Of a stretch of 64,000 nt of DNA, positions 33,722 through 45,228 are shown one piece after another. The notes under the pieces are model-generated. The model made no database searches. It was not told the origin of the DNA and saw nothing but the letters and a program-made list of their open reading frames with translations. Each line of letters starts with the position of its first letter. The stretch's first letter is position 1. The DNA is taken from assembly GCA_963576735.1 (NCBI GenBank), contig OY755197.1:1624501-1688500 (forward strand). The letters run 5' to 3'. The stretch is from Bedellia somnulentella. Lineage: Eukaryota > Arthropoda > Insecta > Lepidoptera > Bedelliidae. Made by a program: the position numbers and the translations under genes.

Positions 33722-33966
33722 ATACATACATATACTCACGGCTATAAATCCCTGAACGGGGTAGCCAGAACTTTGGAATGAGAAATTCCTCAGCCACTTT
33801 TGGAAGTTGATTAGGGAAAAGATGGTAATAATAAATGTTTTTGGTGACGGGTCTCCAACCACATCGCCCAAAAATCACTTTAAAAGCCCCTATACCCTTA
33901 GTCGCCTCTTACGATCACCCACGGGTAGAAATGGGGTAGTGTTATTCTAAGCCGACACTACACAGC
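33722..33966 (-). mobile_element. SINE A
   Basis: Full-length reverse copy, subtype with GATCACCCACGGGTAG. Confidence 0.75.
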
Positions 33967-34425
33967 CATTTACAATCTTTATGCTGTAGAATGCTCAAAA
34001 ATACTTGTCTAATAACATACATACAATAGTAAACCTTCAAGAGCTTTCAAGAAGCTCCATAAAAGCATACGGTTCCCATAAGCCGACCTAATTGAAATTG
34101 CGATGGCAAGACGCAAATAGAAACGAGCGAGGTTCGTTCACTCCACTAAATTGGGTTATTTAACTATGAATTTAGCTGTGGTTTTTTCCTTATTTGCTGG
34201 GAAGGTTCGATAACAAATTAATTGCATGGTTGTGGCGGAAAAGCGCTGTATGTTGGTCATAAAAAGCGCATTATAAAAATGTATATTCTTGAATAATATT
34301 GTAAACTATAAATTTTCGAATACACACTACGACTGATGGCATTTAAATACAAATGGTTATGTAGGATAGTAGCTTTTGTATAACATACATATTTATATAT
34401 GTAGGCAAACATTCACCATTCAGCA

Positions 34426-34789
34426 ACCGTGATAGCCCAGTGGGTAGAACACTCGGTTATCGTGCAAACGACTAGTGTTCAAATCCTGGGTCGGGCCTAC
34501 ACCAATTTGTCTTTTCTAAAGACATACGTGTAGTTAATTTCTCATGGTTGTTAACGGTGAGGGAAAACATCGTGAGGAAACCCACATGGCTGAGTTGTAC
34601 TTAGTCATGTGACAGTGTATTCGTACAAAACGGCGATAGGCCTGCCCCCTATCACGTGAGCACACTGTCCATGCAAAACGTGGGTACTCTGAACACCAGG
34701 TGACAAAGTCAAGTGATGTTCAGAAGTATTAGTACCTCTGCCAACCCCTTCGGGGATAAACAGCGTGAACGTTTATGTTATGTTATTAT
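34426..34789 (+). mobile_element. SINE B, full length
   Basis: ACCGTGATAGCCCAGTGGG head to GTTTATGTTATG tail. Confidence 0.8.
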
Positions 34790-34934
34790 GTTGCCCTTAC
34801 AAACAATCAAACGCTCAAATGCAATATACGGACATATTATACACAGATCAAGTTGGCCCCAAACTTAGTTAAACTTGTATTATAGGACATTAATTTAAAT
34901 CTTTTTTGTTCATGAAAACCTCATGTGGGGATTA

Positions 34935-35891
34935 TCTATACTTATAATAAATCTGTAGAGAGGTCAATTCTGTACATGAAATATATTTTCAAAATAACTA
35001 TCAGGTGGTGATTAGGGATCGATACTGATGCCAAAAATGCAATCAGTAAAATTTTTGTCTGTCTGTCTGTCTGTCGGTTTGTGTGTTCCTTATGGAAACA
35101 AAAACTGCTCGACGGATTTTAACGAAACTTGGTACAATTATTCTTCATACTTCTGGGCAGGTTTTTGTGTACTTTCCAGCGGAGTAGTAAAGGGGAATTT
35201 TGGGAAATTTTGGGAAAATGTGGGAAGTGACTCCATTTTTTAAGCTTCCGTCGCGTGTGTAGCCTTAATGGTTAAACTTAGATAAAAATCATGTATGACG
35301 GAAATATTCTTCATAAAAATATCTAAAAAAAAATCCTCAACAGTTTATGTCTATCTTTTACGGTTGACTCACAATAACACGTGTAATTCCTGATAGCTTA
35401 GCAGTTCGGAACATTCTGATTATATTTGTTTACTCTTACGTTTGTAAACCTCTCACTCATCCCTTATTTAAAAAAGGTAACATTATTACCTATTCAATAA
35501 AAAAAGAATCATAGAAATCGGTAGAGAAACACCGAAATTACACATAAAATAAGCCATCGCGCCCGTGACCCAAACCAAATCTTTACTAATTTACATAACA
35601 TACTAGATGGCGCCAGTAGTTGCATCCTACATCACGTAATGATTTATTTTCTAGATTGTTATAAATACTTCATAGCGTTTTATTCCGAAATTTGCTATTA
35701 AACGGAAATACTGAACCGTTCATTAAAGCGCATTCAAAATCACCAAACTACACTGTTTAGGGAGTGCTATAAATTTAATAAATTGAAAACATTGCGCTGA
35801 ATTTCACAATGCTTGAGCAGTGACTGAAGAAAGAAACCTCAGATATTTAAAAAAACAACGCTACCCGTGCGAAGCTGGGACGATCCACTAG
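34935..35891 (+). mobile_element. Non-autonomous Helitron-like element H1, copy 3
   Basis: Plus-strand copy with 5' TCTATACTTATAATAAATC and 3' GACGATCCACTAG followed by T. The microsatellite appears as (TCTG)n at 35056-35078. Confidence 0.75.
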
Positions 35892-35897
35892 TTACTA

Positions 35898-36110
35898 ATA
35901 AATAAAGAATAAATAAAGGTAAGAAAAATTTCGACACAGGCGGGAATCGAACCCGCGACCTCGGGTATACGCCCCGACGCTCTGCCAATTGAGCTACCGT
36001 GTCAATGGCTGCCAGCGCGAAATTCTTCTATCAGGGCGTATACCCGAGGTCGCGGGTTCGATTCCCGCCTGTGTCGAAATTTTACTTTCCTTTATTTATT
36101 CTTTATTTAT
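35898..36110. mobile_element. Foldback element with tRNA-like arms
   Basis: 213 bp with inverted arms of about 77 bp (35898-35974 and 36033-36110). Each arm holds the T arm and anticodon 3' side of the same tRNA-like unit. Confidence 0.75.
35932..36003 (-). repeat. tRNA-like sequence with complete cloverleaf potential
   Basis: 72 nt with paired acceptor stem, D arm, anticodon stem TCGGG/CCCGA and T arm GCGGG/CCCGC. The loop GCGTATA has C where U33 is universal, so function as a tRNA is doubtful. Confidence 0.5.
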
Positions 36111-36277
36111 AGGACATTAACTCAACGATACATTTAATAGTATATAGGACACATATGAATAGCATCCAAGAGTTGGAAACAATCACTTATGCTCATCACA
36201 TAAATGTTGCCCTCGGTGGGGATTGAACCCGCTCCGGACCGAGAAGCTAGATACCAATCATTCGGCCACGGACGTCG
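36111..36277 (-). mobile_element. Another tRNA-derived SINE
   Basis: On the minus strand it begins GTCCGTGGCCGAATGATTGG (box A) with GGGTTCAATCCCCACCG (box B), then a unique body ending near 36111. Confidence 0.55.
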
Positions 36278-36282
36278 TCTAA

Positions 36283-36416
36283 CGCTCGATTTCTGAATTG
36301 AGTATTCAAGCTGAGAACGACTTAAGTATCGTTTTGTATTAGTTGTTAAGATTTCAATGCGACAGAACGATACTTAAGTTGTTCTCAGCTGGAATACTCA
36401 ATTCAGAAATCGGGCG
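36283..36416 (+). mobile_element. Foldback MITE E
   Basis: 134 bp, CGCTCGATTTCTGAATTGAG to AATTCAGAAATCGGGCG. Confidence 0.8.
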
Positions 36417-36713
36417 TATGTTTTGTAACTTAACTTAAGTCTTTACCTCCTTATAATATTAGTATCGAGACTTTCGTCCGCAAAATTAAAATAACTATAT
36501 AGGCTGCTTAAATGAGTTTATACCCAAGAAGCGCTTTGAGACGTTTGACGACCCCAATCATAGCAAGTTTAATTTGGGCCCCATTCAAACGGTTGAAAGG
36601 ATTCACAGGGTGAAAAGAGTGATATTATTTTGGAATTAAAATAACAACATCCCTATATAAATGACGAATGGTGCCGATTTTATTGGGTTTGGAATAGACA
36701 ATCTGCTGTGTAC

Positions 36714-36957
36714 TGTCGGCTTAGAATAGCACTACCCCATTTCTTCCGGTGGGTGTACGTAAAAGGCGACTAACGGTATTGGGGCTCTTTATTGGATTTT
36801 AGGGGCGATGCGGTTGGAGACCCATCACCAACAACCTTGATTTTACCATCTTTTCCCCACACAACTTCCAAAAGTAGCTGAGGAATTTCTAATTCCTTAG
36901 CTCTGGCTACCCCTTCCAGGGATTTATAGCCGTGAGTATATGTATGTATGTATGTAT
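36714..36957 (+). mobile_element. SINE A
   Basis: Full length; direct repeat GAATRGACAAT. Confidence 0.75.
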
Positions 36958-37002
36958 GAATGGACAATAATTTAAATAAGTTATATTGGTAGGATGGTGG
37001 GA

Positions 37003-37229
37003 TATACATACATATACTCTCGGTAATAGATCACAAAAAGGGGTAGCCAGAGCTTCAGTGCTAGAAACTCGTCAGTCACATTTGGAAGTTGATGGGGGAC
37101 AAGATTGTAGAAATAAAGTATCGTTGGTGATGGGTCTCCGACCGCATCGCCCAAAACCCACCTAAAAAACTCTTGCAACACCCGTGGGTAGAAAGGGGTA
37201 GTGAAATTCTTAGCCGGCGCATACAAGGC
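37003..37229 (-). mobile_element. SINE A, diverged
   Basis: Reverse copy; GGTAATAGATCACAAAAAGG near the tail, AGCCGGCGCATACAAGGC at the head. Confidence 0.6.
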
Positions 37230-37342
37230 ATGGGCAAGGATTGGTGATGAGTGGCTAATATTTTTTTTTAAGATAAATGAAATTTAAACTAAGTATATTT
37301 GATGTTATTTTTTTATATTAATACCTTACTTCCGCGGTTGTC

Positions 37343-37966
37343 GTTTTTTAGGGTTCCGTAGCCAAATGGCAAAAACGGGACCCTTATAGATTCGTCATGT
37401 CTGTCTGTCTGTCCGTCCGTCCGTCCGTCCGTATGTCACAGCCAGTTTATTCCGAAACTATAAGAACTACATTATTGGAAATTGGTGCGTAGATGTATTC
37501 TGTAAACCGCATTAAGATTTTAAAATAAAATCTGAAAAAAAAACCAAAATTTTTAGGGTTCCCCATACATAGAACTGAAACTCAAAATATTTTTTTTCAT
37601 CAAACCTATACGTGTGGGGTATCTATCAAAAGGTATTTGAAAATGATGTTGAGGTTTTTTATATCATTTATTTCAAAACTGAATAGTTTGCGCGAGAGAC
37701 TTTTTCAAAGTGCTAAGAAGTGTGTCCCCCCCCCGTAACTTCTAAAATATGGGCATGATAATACTGAAAAAAATATATGATGTGTATTACTATACAAACT
37801 ACTAACGAAAATTGGTTTGAATGAGATCTAGCCCGTAGTTCTATTTTTAAACGTCATAAATCAAATTACTTACCTAATTTGGCTCCTATGATTTTCACAC
37901 AAACGGGATTTTCTATATATATGATAGTACGGAACCCTTAGTGCGCGATCCGACTCGCACTTGTTT
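37343..37966 (+). mobile_element. MITE with (GTCY)n microsatellite, copy 1
   Basis: Starts TTTTTAGGGTTCCGTAGCC and ends with GTACGGAACCCTTAGTGCGC...GACTCGCACTTG. It contains (CTGT)/(CCGT)n at 37397-37433. Matches a known type of lepidopteran element with hitchhiking GTCY repeats. No ORF. Confidence 0.7.
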
Positions 37967-37997
37967 TTTTTTCTTTTTTTAATTAATTGTTAGACTA

Positions 37998-38290
37998 TAC
38001 GGTTGGAGACCCATTACCAACAAACATTATCTTCAATCTCTTCCCAACTCGATTTCCAATATGACTGAGGAATTTCTAATATTTGAGTTCCTGCCATCCC
38101 TTTTTGGGATTTATAACTGTGACTATATGTTTGTATACGTATGTTGGGCGATATGCCTGGAGACTAGTCACCACCCATTCTCTATTTTACCATCTTTTCC
38201 TCACTGAAAATCAATAATTCGAGATATTTCTATTTCTGAAACTCTGGCTTCCACAGTTTTGTTATTTATAGTCGTGGTTTTACGTAAGTA
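37998..38290 (+). mobile_element. SINE A, two old 3' pieces
   Basis: 37998-38136 and 38145-38290, each recognisable by GGTTGGAGACCCATTACC-like words and a degraded tail. Confidence 0.45.
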
Positions 38291-38299
38291 TATTTACTT

Positions 38300-38549
38300 T
38301 ACATACATACATACATATACTCACGGCTATATTTCCCTAGAAGGGGTAACCAGAGCTAGGGAATTATAAATTCCTCAGCCACTTTTGGAAGTTGAGTGGG
38401 GAAAAGATGGTAAAAATAAAGGTTTTTGGTGATGGGTCTCCAACCGCATCGCCCGAAAATCCAATAAAAGCCCCAATACCCTTAGTCGCCTCTTACGACA
38501 CCCGTGGGTAGAAAGGGGTAGCGACATTCTAAGACGGCACTACACGGCA
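38300..38549 (-). mobile_element. SINE A
   Basis: Full-length reverse copy flanked by TATATTTACTTT. Confidence 0.75.
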
Positions 38550-38574
38550 AAGTTATATTTACTTTCTTACTTAT

Positions 38575-38700
38575 AATAACGCCAGTTGTTCCCATTGGGG
38601 TAGGCAGAGGCTATCGATCGCCACTTTGTACGATATTAACAAATCTCTCTTACATCTATGTATTCTGCAAGAGAGTACATTTAATTATTATTTATTTACT
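38575..38700 (-). mobile_element. LINE C 3' fragment
   Basis: Reverse fragment CCCATTGGGGTAGGCAGAGG...CACTTTGTACGATAT; its flanks and body are repeated at 39345-39482. Confidence 0.6.
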
Positions 38701-38711
38701 CTTTTGGTAAG

Positions 38712-38959
38712 TACATACATACATGCATATACTCACGGCTATAAATCCCTTGAAGGGGTAGCCAGAGCTAGGAAATTATAAAATTCCTCAGCCACTTTTG
38801 GAAGTTGCGAGGGGAAAGGATGGTAAAATAAAGGTTGTTGGTGATGGGTCTCCAACCGCATTGCCCAATGTTCCTTAAAAGCCCCAATACCGTTAGTCGC
38901 CTCTTACGACACCCGTGGGTAGAAAGGGGTAGCGACAGTGTAAGCCGGCACTACACGGC
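38712..38959 (-). mobile_element. SINE A
   Basis: Full-length reverse copy. The flank AAGTTATATTTACTTTCTTA beyond its head equals that of the previous copy. Confidence 0.7.
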
Positions 38960-39344
38960 AAAGTTATATTTACTTTCTTACTTATGTTATAATACTCAGT
39001 AACGAGATCTTCAATAAAACTCAGGTTCAGGAGATAGATTATTTATTTCACCAACACAATCAAGTATCCATTTTTAATTCCATTTTTTATTAAGTGGCTT
39101 CAATCGTGTTTGCCACAATTATTTCGCCAATGTCGAGTAAAATATTGCACAAGTTAACTCTTTATAAAGACAACTGTCACTAGTCAGTGGGACGAGTGTA
39201 TTTATTCTAGAAGTCAACCCCTTTCCTTATTTCCGTTTATTCATAGATGGCGCCCTAATACATTTTTCTTTTTAAAATTAATATAATAAACATTACTACG
39301 AAAGTAATTTATCAGAAAACCTTGTAAATAAAATAAACCTAACA

Positions 39345-39482
39345 CTTATAATAACGCCAGTTGTTCCCATTGGGGTAGGCAGAGGCTATCGATCGCCACT
39401 TTGTACGATATCAACAAATCTCTCTTGCATCTATATATTCTGCAAGAGAGTACATTTAATATTTATTTACTCTTTTGGTGAG
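39345..39482 (-). mobile_element. LINE C 3' fragment, near-duplicate of 38575-38700
   Basis: Same sequence and same right flank (GCAAGAGAGTACATTTAAT) as the copy 770 bp upstream, so a local duplication. Confidence 0.6.
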
Positions 39483-39780
39483 TGAACCACAATTATAGTT
39501 TGGTAAAGATAATTTTAGAACCTCAGTGTATCAACAAGCAATGACTGCTAGAACAGTTATTAACATTGCAAATAAGTCTCATCGCCCAACTCCAAAAGAT
39601 CTACGTGCGTACAAATCGTAAATCGTTTATGTCCGAATTAAATCGGTTTGCGTAAACAAGCGTTTATTGCGATACGATGAAATTCGTTTTTGAATGTCAT
39701 TGCATATGAATGCGATACACAAACTGGGACTTCACTGCTATAATGACGTGAATTTATGAAAGGGTGGGCAAAATGAACAT

Positions 39781-39850
39781 ACAAACATATAGTCACGCCG
39801 TTTGTTCCCATTACAGTAGGCTTAGACTATCGATCGCTACTTTGTACAAT
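39781..39850 (-). mobile_element. LINE C 3' end fragment
   Basis: Reverse fragment: ATAGTCACGCCGTTTGTTCC, then GACTATCGATCGCTACTTTG. Confidence 0.5.
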
Positions 39851-39859
39851 CATACAATT

Positions 39860-40402
39860 ATTATCACCCTTCTCTCGATATAAGCTACTTCAACGTGACG
39901 CGTCTAGAACACCGTCGTAATAATATATCTCTTATCACTTTACATAAAATTATTCATGGTTCACTAAATACTTGTCTTTTATCAAATATGTCTCTCAATA
40001 CAATATATAGATCACGTAGAAATAAACAGAATCTATTCACATTACCTGTTAGTCCCACTTTACGTTCTCATCATAACCCTATTATTCATATGGCTTTTTT
40101 AGTCTTACCCAATTCAAACATAAGCTTAAACATATCTCGTACAATATATAATTCATTATTTACTGTTTATTATAATTATTATGTATACAATATTGTATGT
40201 ATTTATTTTCTTCAGTATGTTAAGTAACATGTAAATAGACGATGGTAGATTAAGTAGCAAGTTAAATAATTGTGCAAGTTGTCATGTAAATAGACGATGA
40301 ACACACCTAGTAGGGTGGTTTTCATATATTTTATAAAAAAAATGATTTTCAAACGTGTATTGTTAACTGCCTGTTGTGTGATGCAAATAAATAAATAAAT
40401 AG
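39860..40402 (+). pseudogene. LINE RT 3' fragment with (AATA)n tail
   Basis: The frame 39895-40227 (RLEHRRNNISLITLHKIIHG...) matches the extreme C-terminal part of Jockey-like RTs. It is followed by a 3' UTR and an AATA tail (40387-40402). Confidence 0.6.
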
Positions 40403-40496
40403 ATATCTTCATCACAGTTTCCATCCATGATAGAGTTGCCATTTTATTATATAGCGCCTAGAGTCAATTGTTTACTTAAAAGCTCCCCATCTACAT

Positions 40497-40862
40497 ATAA
40501 CATAACATATACGTTCACGCCGTTTATCCCCGAAGGGGTTGGCAGAGGTACCAATCCCTCTGAACTCCCATGGCAGCGCCATCTTGTGTCCAGAGAAGGT
40601 ACCCACGTTTTGCTTGGACAGTGTACCCACGTGATAGGGGGCAGGCCTATCGCCCCGTTTTGTACGAATACACTGTCACATAACTAAGTACAACATAGCC
40701 ATGTGGGCTTTCTCACGATGTTTTTCCTCACCGTTAACAATCTTGATAAATTAACCACACATATGAATTTTAGAAAAGACAAATTGGTGTAGGCCCGACA
40801 CGGGATTTGAACTCACGCCCTTATAACGGGCGGGTGTTCTACCCAAGTGACTATCATGTAGT
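40497..40862 (-). mobile_element. SINE B, full length
   Basis: Reverse copy; subtype whose head has the CCCGCC / GGGCGTGAG anticodon region. Confidence 0.75.
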
Positions 40863-40937
40863 CTCCCCACTGACGTCATTATAACCAATATTGTTTTAAT
40901 TACACAAATATAAAGTTATGACCACTATACGTTATAA

Positions 40938-41100
40938 AAGAAGGACAGCCTAACTTCAAAGCCTAAACTATTTGAAGTGGAGTGACGAAAATTTGGTAGA
41001 ATAAATAATAGTGGTAGTGAGTGTCCCGCTACACCCCCTAAAAATCACTTAATAAACAACAGTTACCCCTTACTACACCCGCGTAAAAATATAACGGTAA
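40938..41100 (-). mobile_element. SINE A, old copy
   Basis: Degraded: AGGACAGCCTAACTTCAAAG, GGTAGTGAGTGTCCCGC. Confidence 0.35.
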
Positions 41101-41109
41101 AGTAGGTAT

Positions 41110-41353
41110 ATACATGCATACATATACTCACAGCTATAAATCCCTTGAAGGGGTAGCCAGAGCTAAGGAATTAGAAATTCCTCAACCACTTTTGGAAAAT
41201 TGAGTGGCGAAAAGATGGTAAATGTTGTTGGTGATGGGGTCTCCAACCGAATCGCCTAAAAATCCCTTAAAAGCCCCAATACCGTTAGTCTCCTCTTACG
41301 TACACCCATCGGTAGAAACGGGGTAGTGCTATTCTAAGCCGACACTAAACGGT
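41110..41353 (-). mobile_element. SINE A
   Basis: Full-length reverse copy with TAAACGG head end. Confidence 0.7.
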
Positions 41354-42482
41354 AAAGTTTGTATATATATTTTTTTATTTTAGTAGCTAGGAATGACATG
41401 AAATTAAATAAAGGAGATTTTTTATTATATGAGTGAGCCCTTAAAGAAGATTAATATTAAGTAAAATTGGAGTTTGAAGTATATTACGGCATTTTTAAAA
41501 ATTTTCCTCTCATTTTAATTTTCCAATAGTGGCTGAGGAATTTCTAATTAGCATATAATTAGCATAGCACCAAGCTACTAGGGGAGGCTCCAGTCACTCG
41601 GGCTCTTAGTACATTGAATTTAATTGCTGAGGATGTAGACTTGTTTTGGTGTACTCTGAATGAATTCACAATAGTAGCATTAAACATAATTTGCTACAAG
41701 TGAAGAAATTACATATGTGTTAGTATAAGTTATTTTTTATTAATGTTAATAATTTATTATGAAATGTATTTTATAAGATTTTATGTTTTCCGATGCCATT
41801 GCATTAGGCTGTGCCTGTAATGATGGTTATCATGTATGAATCTATACTAATATTATAAAGAGGAAAGGTTTGATTTTTTGTTTGTTTGTTTGTTTGAATT
41901 GAATAGGCTCCAAAACTACTGGAGGGATTTGAAAAATTCTTTCACTGTTTTAATGCTACACTATTCCCGAGTGACATAGGCTATATTTCATTTTCAAAAA
42001 ATTAGGGATCCTTACGTAAACTTCAAAAATGTAACCCAAGGTGTTAAAGAAATACCAAAAAAAATCCTTACATCGCGTGCGCTGCGAAAACTATTGACAA
42101 TAGAATAAAATTATGTTCTACAATTTTATAGAACACATTATTATCTAAAAAAAATGCCCAGACAGCATGTCTCTAACTATTATAGTTATCTCACAACAAG
42201 CGTCATTATATAAAATTATTTAAAAATTAAATTAAAATCCTGCTTTAGAAAAGGCTCTTTATTTGTACCTATCTAATCCTTATAAAAAACCTATATATTA
42301 TTTTAGACTACTTCAATACCCTTATATTACTTTTTGAATTATTCAATTCGAACATTCCATTCGAAAGTTATCTCGAATTAAAAAAATAGATAAAACTCCG
42401 CTCGATTAGCTATGCATAGTAAGTTGTTGCAGGCGTCACGAAGGGGTACGGGAGGCTGCTTATCAAAAAGTAAAAGCTAAAT

Positions 42483-42803
42483 TTGATTGTAGCGACTATT
42501 ATCACTGGCCCAGCAGCCGGTCAATTAGCTCATATACCGAGGATACCGATAATCCCAACTGATCTGCCAATTCCATTTAAACGGCTACAATTTCCGGTTA
42601 AAACATCTTTTGCTTTAACAATTAATAAGTCCCAAGGCCAAACCTTCAAATTAGTAGGGATTGACCTGCGAAAGAATTGTTTTACTCATGGTCAACTGTA
42701 CGTTGGCCTGTCGCGGGTGGGAGCTCCTGAACATCAATTTATTTTGCTGCCCCAAAATACAACAACGTCAAATATTGTTTACAGGGAAGCTCTAACTCTA
42801 TAA
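42483..42803 (+). pseudogene. C-terminal remnant of Helitron PIF1-like helicase
   Basis: The 106-residue open frame shows the last part of the Helitron helicase: ...[25 protein letters not shown], then [21 protein letters not shown]. The [10 protein letters not shown] and [11 protein letters not shown] motifs are late superfamily 1 (PIF1) helicase motifs. The Walker A/B motifs and the HUH Rep domain are missing, so it cannot act alone. The Met start is arbitrary. Copy 1 (4278-5684) has the same piece with a frameshift. Confidence 0.8.
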
Positions 42804-42887
42804 ATTGAATGGCTTTTGATGTAATTACTCATTATAAAAAATAAAAAAAATAAAAAAATATATGTAAATATAAATACAAAAAAAATA

Positions 42888-43141
42888 ACATACATACATA
42901 CATATACTCACGGCTATAAATCCCTAGAAGGCGTAGCCAGAGCTAAGGAATCAGAAATTCCTCAGCCACTTTTGGAAGTCGTGTGGGGAAAAGATGGTGA
43001 AATAAAGGTTGTGATGGGTGTGATGGGTCACCAACCGCATCGCCCAAAAATCCCTCAAAAGCCCCAAAACCATTAGTCGCCTGTTACGTACACCCACCGG
43101 AAGAAATGGGGTAGTGCTATTCTAAGCCGACACTACACAGC
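42888..43141 (-). mobile_element. SINE A inside Helitron H2 copy 2
   Basis: Full-length; same host position as the copy at 4398. Has a small internal repeat GTGATGGGTGTGATGGGT. Confidence 0.8.
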
Positions 43142-43288
43142 AAAAAAATATAACATAGCTTAAAACTTAAAAAAAATATATTAAAATAATAATACATGTA
43201 ATAAAATAAAAAACAAAATGTTAATGATAATTCATGCCCGAGCGAAGCCGGGACGGGCTGCTAGTAAATAAATAAATAAATAAATAAA

Positions 43289-43346
43289 TTCCTTGGCTCT
43301 GGCTACCCCTTCTAGGGATTTAAAGCCGTGAGTATATGTATGTATG
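43289..43346 (+). mobile_element. SINE A, extreme 3' end
   Basis: TTCCTTGGCTCTGGCTACCC to GCCGTGAGTATATGTATG. Confidence 0.55.
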
Positions 43347-43441
43347 GATGCGTGTATGTTTTATAAATTCTCTACTTAGCAGCTTACAATTCGTATGTTG
43401 TTGCTTGTTATGTTTTAGATTAAAACTTTAAATAAACTAGT

Positions 43442-43610
43442 CAGGGAGTACTAGCAAGAGCGCTTTTTATCGTCACGATATCTGTTAGAATGACGATATC
43501 GGCTAGAATGAGATGACAGAATACGATACTATTTAACTGCGAAAGAGATGGCTGTTTAATCCCCCGCGCTATCTAGCTCGTATAAGAGCGCTCTTACTAG
43601 TTATTCAGGA
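43442..43610 (+). mobile_element. MITE F, diverged
   Basis: TACTAGCAAGAGCGCTTTTT to AGCGCTCTTACTAGTTATTC. Confidence 0.55.
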
Positions 43611-43904
43611 GTAACAAACTTCTTCTCTGAAAAAGTTATAAATAAAGTGTAAAATTTTGTTACTCAATCACATCAAAACTACAAAAAGGTAATTCATGTA
43701 TAGGGGACATTCCATCTCACAAAAAATATGCATATCATTAATTTTCACATACTTACATACATTATATTTGCTAAATTCATAGAAAATTTGTATTAGTCGT
43801 ATAAGAACAGAAAATCTTATTCTCGCAGACAAAGTTGCGCGGGTCAACTAGTTTTATAGCTTCAACGGAATCTTTAAACGAATTTTTTACCTACTTCAAA
43901 CCTA

Positions 43905-44062
43905 TTCGTACAAAACGGCGGTAGGCCTGCCCCCTATCACGTGAGTACACTGTCCATGCAAAACGTGGGTACTCTGAACACCAGGTGACAAAGTCACGTG
44001 ATGTTCAGAAGTATTAGTACCTCTGCCAAGCCCTTCGGGGATATTCGGCGTGAACGTTTGTG
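43905..44062 (+). mobile_element. SINE B, 3' half
   Basis: TATTCGTACAAAACGGCGG to GGCGTGAACGTTTGTG. Confidence 0.6.
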
Positions 44063-44700
44063 CTTATTAAGCTTTATGCTTTTATCTAAAGTTCACACAT
44101 CCATCATTTTATTTACAACTGTCTTATTACTCTTATTAACACTACAAAAAGTTGGTGTTGTGAAAAGTTTTTAGAGCAGCGATAAAACTCCATGATTTGA
44201 TTATGTTAATAACGCACATTTTTACATTGGCTGTCGGCCAAATAACAACAATAGACACTCAGAACTGGCCTGCGTTATTATCACCAGCAAAGAATACAGG
44301 TTTATGTGCTAATGAAATTCGTTGATCTAATATTTACTTATTTATAAAACAAGGTTATTAATAAAGTAGGGTTTCTAAACTTCGATCATATATACCAAAG
44401 ATACACCAACAAAGCAAGAAAAACGGCCCGGCCAAACTGTGCTTCTTTATATGATAAGCACAGTTTCACTGACAGTCGCGTGCTGGACCTTGCAATAAAT
44501 AAATAGGTCTTAAGAAAATGCGGTAAGGTCGATCATAGTAGGAAAATAAATATTTAATTGTCAAACAGTCTTGTCATTCTTGCGGTCCACTTTTGTGCGA
44601 TGAATTTGTATGAAGTGCGGCATCTTTGGTATATATGATCGAAGTTTCTAAGCCTCCTTTAATAGTGAAGACATTTTTTTAAAGGGTTTGTAAAGAAATA
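44063..44700. other. Unique intron-like sequence
   Basis: No named repeat. Contains a short inverted pair (ACTTCGATCATATATACCAAAG-like words at 44380 and 44630) that may mark an unrecognised MITE. Confidence 0.35.
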
Positions 44701-44709
44701 TTTTATTTA

Positions 44710-44767
44710 AAGAGAATATTATGAAATTATCCACTAAAGTTAGTGGATAATTTCATAATATTCTCTT
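44710..44767. repeat. Perfect palindrome, 28-bp arms
   Basis: AAGAGAATATTATGAAATTA... with a 2-base centre (AG at 44738-44739) and exact complement on the other side. Confidence 0.9.
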
Positions 44768-44781
44768 CAAATTATATTTAC

Positions 44782-44957
44782 AAATTCAAACGTTCACGCC
44801 GTATATTCCCGAAAGGGTTGGCAGAGGTACTAATACTTCTGGACATCACGTGACTTTGTAACCTGGTGTTCAAAGTACCCATATTTTGCTTAGACAGTGT
44901 ATTCACTTGATAGGGGCATGGCTATTGCTGTTTTGTACAATAACAGTGTCACATGAC
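44782..44957 (-). mobile_element. SINE B, headless
   Basis: AAACGTTCACGCCGTATATT to TGTCACATGACTAA; a foldback MITE begins at once. Confidence 0.6.
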
Positions 44958-44960
44958 TAA

Positions 44961-45098
44961 CGCCCGATTTCTGAATTGAGTATTCAAGCTGAGAACGACT
45001 TAAGTATCGTTTTGTCTCATTCAGTTGTTAAGATTTCAATGCGACAGAACGATACTTAAGTTGTTCTCAGCTGGAATACTCAATTCAGAAATCGGGCG
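44961..45098 (+). mobile_element. Foldback MITE E, best copy
   Basis: 138 bp, perfect ends CGCCCGATTTCTGAATTGAG and inverse; TAA duplication both sides. Confidence 0.85.
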
Positions 45099-45228
45099 TA
45101 AGTGTAGGTGTAAGCACTCGCGGTTGACTTTTTGATGTTACATAAAGTACTACCCCAATTTTTTTTCTGAGTTTTATGTACCTTTTGTTGTTTATGTTAT
45201 GTTATATTAATGTATGTATATTGTTTTT

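Larger units (their letters stand above)
41841..43264 (+). mobile_element. Helitron H2, copy 2
   Basis: Starts TCTATACTAATATTATAAAG after A, ends GGGACGGGCTGCTAG before T: the classic lepidopteran Helitron ends, with no target-site duplication. It is internally deleted: only the end of the Rep/helicase protein remains (42483-42803). A reverse SINE A copy is embedded at 42888-43141. Confidence 0.85.

Noticed and set aside
42483..42803. Host PIF1 helicase gene
   Set aside because: Only the last 100 residues are present, inside an element with Helitron ends and no intron or Walker motifs.
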